Below the pieces are notes generated by a model. It did not search any database. It was given only the letters and a program-made list of their open reading frames with translations, and was not told the DNA's origin. Below are positions 6,631-9,028 of a DNA stretch of 9,028 nt, in pieces. Every line of letters begins with the position of its first letter. Position 1 is the stretch's first letter. Both the position numbers and the translations under genes were made by a program. Origin of the DNA: Candidatus Avelusimicrobium alvi (lineage in GTDB: Bacteria; Elusimicrobiota; Elusimicrobia; Elusimicrobiales; Elusimicrobiaceae); assembly GCA_002329395.1 (NCBI GenBank), contig DCTQ01000064.1, positions 4,234-13,261 on the forward strand, in the 5' to 3' direction.

Positions 6631-6650
6631 AAGTCAGGTAAAATTACCTC

Positions 6651-8585
6651 TTACAGAATGTCCGCCATATTGATTTCCTGCGGGACGGCGGTGGCCGCCT
6701 GAACGGTTTGTTTGGCGGCGGCGGTCGTCTTGTTGGCGGCGGTTTTTACGGCCGTTTTCTTTTTGGCCGCGGCGGCGCGTTGTTTGGCGGCGGAAGTTTT
6801 GGCCTGCGCTTTTATGTCCGCGGCTTTTTTAACGGCCTGCTGTTTGGCGGCTTCGGCCTGGGCCTGTACGGCGGCGGCTTCTTCCGCCAGCACGGACGGG
6901 GCTTCCGGCGCGTCTTTACCCAGCTTGGCGGCTACCTGGCGGTCAATTTCTTCCTGCAAGGCGGCTTCTTTCTGGGCTTTGGCGGCTTCCAGCTGCTGCT
7001 GCAGGCGGATCAGCTCGGGGTCGTTCTGCATTTGTTCAGCCGCTTTGGCCTGGTATTCCTGCTCAATCTGCGCGCGCAAAGCGGCGGCCTCGGCTTCCGC
7101 TTCGGCTCTGGCCCGGGCTTCCTGTTCGTCCTTTAATTGCTGGACGACGGCTTCCTCGTCCGCCAGCTGTTGTTCCAGCGTGCGAACGTCGGCCAGTTTT
7201 TCGGCCTGGATTTGCAGGGCCTGCTGATACGCTTCGGCTTTTTTAACGCCGAGCACATTGGCGGTCATAGACTGCGGCAAATACTCGTCCGTCAGCGTAA
7301 ATACGTTTTCGCCGGCGGCGTTGGCGGCGGTCAGGTCCGCGCCCTGCTGGATAAGAAACAGGGCCATACGGTCGTTTTTGGCTTTAACGGCGCCCATCAG
7401 CGGCGTGTTGGAAGCGCTGTCGCGCGTATTGATGTCCGCACCCGCTTTTAAAAGCGCCTGCGCAGGGGCCACTTCTTCAGCGTACACGCTGTAGGTAATG
7501 GCGGTGCGGCCCTGAAAATCCTTTAAATTGGTGTTGATATTTTTTTGTTTAAGCAGAATGTTTACGCAGTCCTGGCGGTTCTTGGCCGAGGCGCGCATCA
7601 GCGGCGTAACGCCGTTGTTGTCCTGGGCGTTTACGTCCGCACCCAGCGAAATCAGCGTGCGCAGCGCGTCGGCTTTATCCTGTTCCACCGCGTAGAAAAT
7701 GGGCGTGCGGCCCGACAGGTCTGGCAGGTTCACGTCGGCTTTGCCGGTGCGCACCAGCAGGCGGATGGCCGCGCTCTGGTCTTCGGCGGCCGCGGCGGAA
7801 AGCGCGCAGAGGCCGGTGGCCGGGTTGCGGTAATCCACTTTAGCGCCGTTGGCAAGCAGCAGTTTAATGTTGTTTACCAGCCCTTTCTGGGCGGCGTAAA
7901 TCAGCGGGGTGTTGCCGGAATTGTCCGGCAGGTTGACCGCTTTGTTGTCTAACTTGATTAAGCTGGAAATCAGTTTGGGGTTGTCGAAACCGATGGCGTA
8001 GATGAGGGCGGTTTTGCCCAGATCGTCTTTGGCGGTAACGTCGGCGCCTTGGGCGATTAAGTATTCCACCACCTTATCGTTGCCCGCGGCGGCCGCGGCG
8101 ATAAGCGGCGTTACGCCGTAGCTGGAAGGATCATTGACGACGGCTTTTCCGTCCTCTACCAGCATCTTGATGATTTCCATATTGCCTTTTTCGGCGGCGA
8201 TGGTCAGCGGGGTGATGCCGGCGTAATTCTTTTCGTTGACGTTTACGTTGGCGTACATCAGCGTGCGTACGCGGTCCGTATCGCTGATTTTAATGGCGCG
8301 CACCAAAGACGTGTCATACACGTATTTGGTCGTGGCGCGCGGGCGGTTGCCCAGCGTGTCGCCTTCGTATTTTTTCTGTTCGGCGCCGAATAAGGTGCCG
8401 CGGTAAATATCGCCGGGAACCTGGGTGGCTTGTTCGGCGATGGCGTCCGTGGCGGAACGCGGCGCGCGCTCTCCCAGCACAACCCCTTCATACCCTGTGT
8501 AATAGTCGTCCTGGCTTTGGGCGTTCTGCGCGCAAAGCGGGCTGACGGCCAAGGTGAAAACAAAAATGAATCCTAGTTTTTTCAT
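6651..8585 (-). CDS. Secreted ankyrin-repeat protein with coiled coil and Ala/Lys-rich tail
   Basis: I start this 644-residue protein at the ATG of 8583-8585, where a signal peptide begins (MKKLGFIFVFTLAVSPLCA, likely cut near residue 19 before QNAQ). A GGAGGA site precedes it. An upstream in-frame ATG ending at 8630 would bury the signal peptide. Residues 20-90 are a Tyr/Gly-rich linker. Residues 92-430 hold about ten ankyrin repeats. Clear TPL(I/M)xxA hallmarks occur at 125, 159, 226, 327 and 394, with GADV/GADI turns at 180, 315 and 382. Residues 447-556 form a long Glu/Gln/Ala coiled coil. Residues 566-632 are Ala/Lys/Gln-rich, TolA- or histone-H1-like. The protein ends in PQEINMADIL. Ankyrin repeats bind other proteins; export suggests a periplasmic or surface role, but the partner is unknown. 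The Cys at 18 lacks a good lipobox (SPLC). The gene is monocistronic, with its own promoter and terminator. Confidence 0.9.
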   Translation of the reverse strand: MKKLGFIFVFTLAVSPLCAQNAQSQDDYYTGYEGVVLGERAPRSATDAIAEQATQVPGDIYRGTLFGAEQKKYEGDTLGNRPRATTKYVYDTSLVRAIKISDTDRVRTLMYANVNVNEKNYAGITPLTIAAEKGNMEIIKMLVEDGKAVVNDPSSYGVTPLIAAAAAGNDKVVEYLIAQGADVTAKDDLGKTALIYAIGFDNPKLISSLIKLDNKAVNLPDNSGNTPLIYAAQKGLVNNIKLLLANGAKVDYRNPATGLCALSAAAAEDQSAAIRLLVRTGKADVNLPDLSGRTPIFYAVEQDKADALRTLISLGADVNAQDNNGVTPLMRASAKNRQDCVNILLKQKNINTNLKDFQGRTAITYSVYAEEVAPAQALLKAGADINTRDSASNTPLMGAVKAKNDRMALFLIQQGADLTAANAAGENVFTLTDEYLPQSMTANVLGVKKAEAYQQALQIQAEKLADVRTLEQQLADEEAVVQQLKDEQEARARAEAEAEAAALRAQIEQEYQAKAAEQMQNDPELIRLQQQLEAAKAQKEAALQEEIDRQVAAKLGKDAPEAPSVLAEEAAAVQAQAEAAKQQAVKKAADIKAQAKTSAAKQRAAAAKKKTAVKTAANKTTAAAKQTVQAATAVPQEINMADIL

Positions 8586-8594
8586 GTGGTTTCT

Positions 8595-8600
8595 TCCTCC
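8595..8600 (-). promoter_or_regulatory. Ribosome binding site GGAGGA deciding the ankyrin gene start
   Basis: On the - strand GGAGGA stands 9 bases before the ATG at 8585. This near-perfect site fixes the start there rather than at the in-frame ATG ending at 8630, which has no such site and lies upstream of the predicted transcription start. Confidence 0.85.
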
Positions 8601-8609
8601 AGTTACTAT

Positions 8610-8639
8610 ATTATAACCAATCGGAAGCAAAAGTTTGAA
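8610..8639 (-). promoter_or_regulatory. Promoter of the ankyrin-repeat gene
   Basis: On the - strand a perfect TATAAT (8610-8615) has TTCAAA (8634-8639, four of six consensus bases) 18 bases upstream. Transcription would begin near 8603, giving a leader of about 18 nt that starts almost at the ribosome binding site. Confidence 0.6.
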
Positions 8640-8724
8640 AAAATTTTTTAGCGGGTTTGGAAAAATATTTATATAATATAAAAAGATTAACGTAAATTAG
8701 ACCTTAATTTTTGGGTATAAAAGC

Positions 8725-8753
8725 TTGCTTTTTTACTGCCCAGGATGTATTAT
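8725..8753 (+). promoter_or_regulatory. Candidate promoter of a small RNA or leader transcript
   Basis: TTGCTT (8725-8730; only TTG matches the -35 consensus) and TATTAT (8748-8753; five of six -10 bases) are 17 bases apart. Initiation would fall near 8760. The region is AT-rich, so chance matches are likely; what lends it weight is the terminator about 75 bases downstream with no gene between. Confidence 0.4.
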
Positions 8754-8782
8754 TAATTATATAGGTTTATAATAACCTGACG

Positions 8783-8820
8783 GATTTATCCCCCAGAACC
8801 TTTCGATTTACCCCCCGAAC
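8783..8820 (+). repeat. Tandem near-repeat, GATTTA-C5/6-GAAC
   Basis: GATTTATCCCCCAGAAC (8783-8799) and GATTTACCCCCCGAAC (8805-8820) are adjacent copies differing by one substitution and a one-base indel near the C-run. They lie within the candidate small RNA. Confidence 0.6.
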
Positions 8821-8830
8821 GGTTCTGAAC

Positions 8831-8865
8831 AAAAGAGCCGGGCACATCCCCCGGCTCTTTTTTTG
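8831..8865 (+). terminator. Intrinsic terminator with no upstream + strand gene
   Basis: AGAGCCGGG (8834-8842) pairs perfectly with CCCGGCTCT (8850-8858) around a 7-base CACATCC loop. T7 (8858-8864) follows and A4 (8831-8834) precedes. The T-run is much better on the + strand, and the nearest + strand gene to the left ends at 6182, far behind two terminators. Confidence 0.88.
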
Positions 8866-8878
8866 TCTTTTATATCCC

Positions 8879-8907
8879 AAAGACCTATGCCAAAAATAGG
8901 TCTTTTT
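8879..8907 (+). repeat. Hairpin AAAGACCTAT/ATAGGTCTTT, terminator-like
   Basis: A 10-base perfect inverted repeat (8879-8888 with 8896-8905) closes a GCCAAAA loop and ends in T5. The stem is AT-rich, so it would be a weak terminator. Its right-arm sequence ATAGGTC recurs at 8919-8925, which could pair with the left arm instead, so two alternative structures are possible. Confidence 0.6.
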
Positions 8908-8934
8908 GCAGAGTTTATATAGGTCCTTTGGCCG

Positions 8935-8963
8935 CTGGAAAAACAGACTGAAAAGAATATAAT
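8935..8963 (+). promoter_or_regulatory. Promoter of the gene starting at 9005
   Basis: A perfect TATAAT (8958-8963) has CTGGAA (8935-8940), a poor -35, 17 bases upstream. Initiation near 8970 gives a leader of about 35 nt containing GGGGAGA (8990-8996), the ribosome binding site. Confidence 0.5.
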
Positions 8964-9004
8964 AGTATCAGGAAGTTATAACAGCTTTTGGGGAGAACTT
9001 TATT

Positions 9005-9028
9005 ATGCAATCGTTTCTGTGCCGCCTG
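9005..9028 (+). CDS. Start of an unknown gene (first eight codons, cut by window end)
   Basis: An ATG at 9005 follows GGGGAGA by 8 bases and a TATAAT promoter by about 41 bases. The visible residues are MQSFLCRL, too few to identify a product; a signal peptide or a soluble protein would both fit. It is transcribed away from the ankyrin gene. The call rests on the expression signals alone. Confidence 0.5.

Larger units (their letters stand above)
6227..6650. other. Non-coding, hairpin-rich region between convergent genes
   Basis: Apart from the terminators at its edges, this 424-base gap holds at least five inverted repeats, listed separately. Two overlapping open frames (6301-6600 on + and 6238-6549 on -) run through the hairpins. 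Their translations have no domain, no convincing ribosome binding site, and contain the strings that palindromic repeats typically produce (VIPAMEPGSS, GSRLHGRDDG). I therefore call the region intergenic repeat DNA. Bases 6227-6339 show nothing I can name. Confidence 0.7.
8760..8865 (+). ncRNA. Candidate small RNA (about 105 nt) with C-rich motifs, or attenuated leader
   Basis: A + strand transcript from the TTGCTT/TATTAT promoter would run into the intrinsic terminator at 8831-8864 without crossing a gene. It would contain an imperfect hairpin AGGTT...AACCT (8763-8778), a tandem near-repeat GATTTA(T)CCCCC..GAAC (8783-8799 and 8805-8820), and a 7-base pairing CAGAACC/GGTTCTG (8794-8800 with 8821-8827). 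C-runs occur at 8790-8794, 8811-8816 and 8848-8852, the last partly in the terminator loop. Exposed C-rich motifs that pair with ribosome binding sites are known from RsaE/RoxS- and csRNA-type small RNAs; applying that here is inference. The alternative is an attenuator leader for the gene at 9005. I recognise no Rfam family. Confidence 0.35.
8640..9004. other. AT-rich intergenic region between divergent genes
   Basis: No coding frame is credible here. The part at 8640-8780 is strongly AT-rich, with a TATATAATATA block at 8670-8680 that could serve as a -10 on either strand. The right part holds a candidate transcript with a terminator (8760-8865), a second hairpin (8879-8907) and the promoter of the last gene; these are listed separately. 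Confidence 0.7.

Noticed and set aside
6697..6702. Lipoprotein reading of the ankyrin protein signal (Cys at residue 18; region approximate, actual codon lies near 8532-8534)
   Set aside because: The residues before the Cys are S-P-L, which do not fit a lipobox; a signal peptidase I site after CA fits better.
6712..7227. 171-codon + strand open frame opposite the ankyrin protein tail
   Set aside because: A hydrophobic Ala/Ser/Cys-rich product is what the antisense of Ala/Lys/Gln-rich codons gives; no ribosome binding site.
8586..8630. Upstream start (ATG ending at 8630) for the ankyrin gene
   Set aside because: It would put 15 residues before a textbook signal peptide and lies upstream of the TATAAT promoter and GGAGGA site.

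Overview
The window is bacterial chromosomal DNA. Its coding parts are GC-rich and tightly packed, and its two long intergenic regions (6183-6650 and 8586-9004) are full of hairpins. Nothing pins the taxonomy. A gram-negative-type cell is suggested by the Sec signal peptide on a large ankyrin/coiled-coil protein with a TolA-like low-complexity tail, and by the GYF-type membrane protein. My guess is a gut-type Elusimicrobiota, held with low confidence because no marker gene is present. I see no rRNA, tRNA, transposase, phage gene or CRISPR array.

Bases 1-3409 form a left-hand block on the + strand. It holds the end of a DMT/EamA-family transporter, a HAD phosphatase that overlaps it by 4 bases, a short FTCD-type cyclodeaminase 8 bases later, and a 519-residue all-helical protein 10 bases after that. 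The spacing implies one operon whose promoter lies left of the window. The helical protein is unfamiliar, but it carries six degenerate copies of a unit of about 78 residues.

Bases 3410-6226 carry a probably independent + strand gene with its own candidate promoter and a strong intrinsic terminator. It encodes an 892-residue protein: an N-terminal GYF_2-like domain, a short coiled coil, about 560 residues of acidic Pro/Ala-rich disorder, one clear transmembrane helix and a small C-terminal domain.

Bases 6227-6650 separate this gene from a convergent one. They hold a cluster of GC-rich hairpins, including a REP-like palindrome and two inverted copies of a CCCCGGGC hairpin about 180 bases apart, and end in a bidirectional terminator. 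I regard these as non-coding dispersed repeats.

Bases 6651-8585 (- strand) encode a secreted protein with a signal peptide, about ten ankyrin repeats, a long coiled coil and an Ala/Lys-rich tail. Its promoter and ribosome binding site are clear.

Bases 8586-9004 are AT-rich. They hold the ankyrin gene promoter, a candidate small RNA or attenuated leader of about 105 nt with three C-rich motifs and an intrinsic terminator, a second hairpin, and a TATAAT promoter for a + strand gene of which only the first eight codons (9005-9028) are present.
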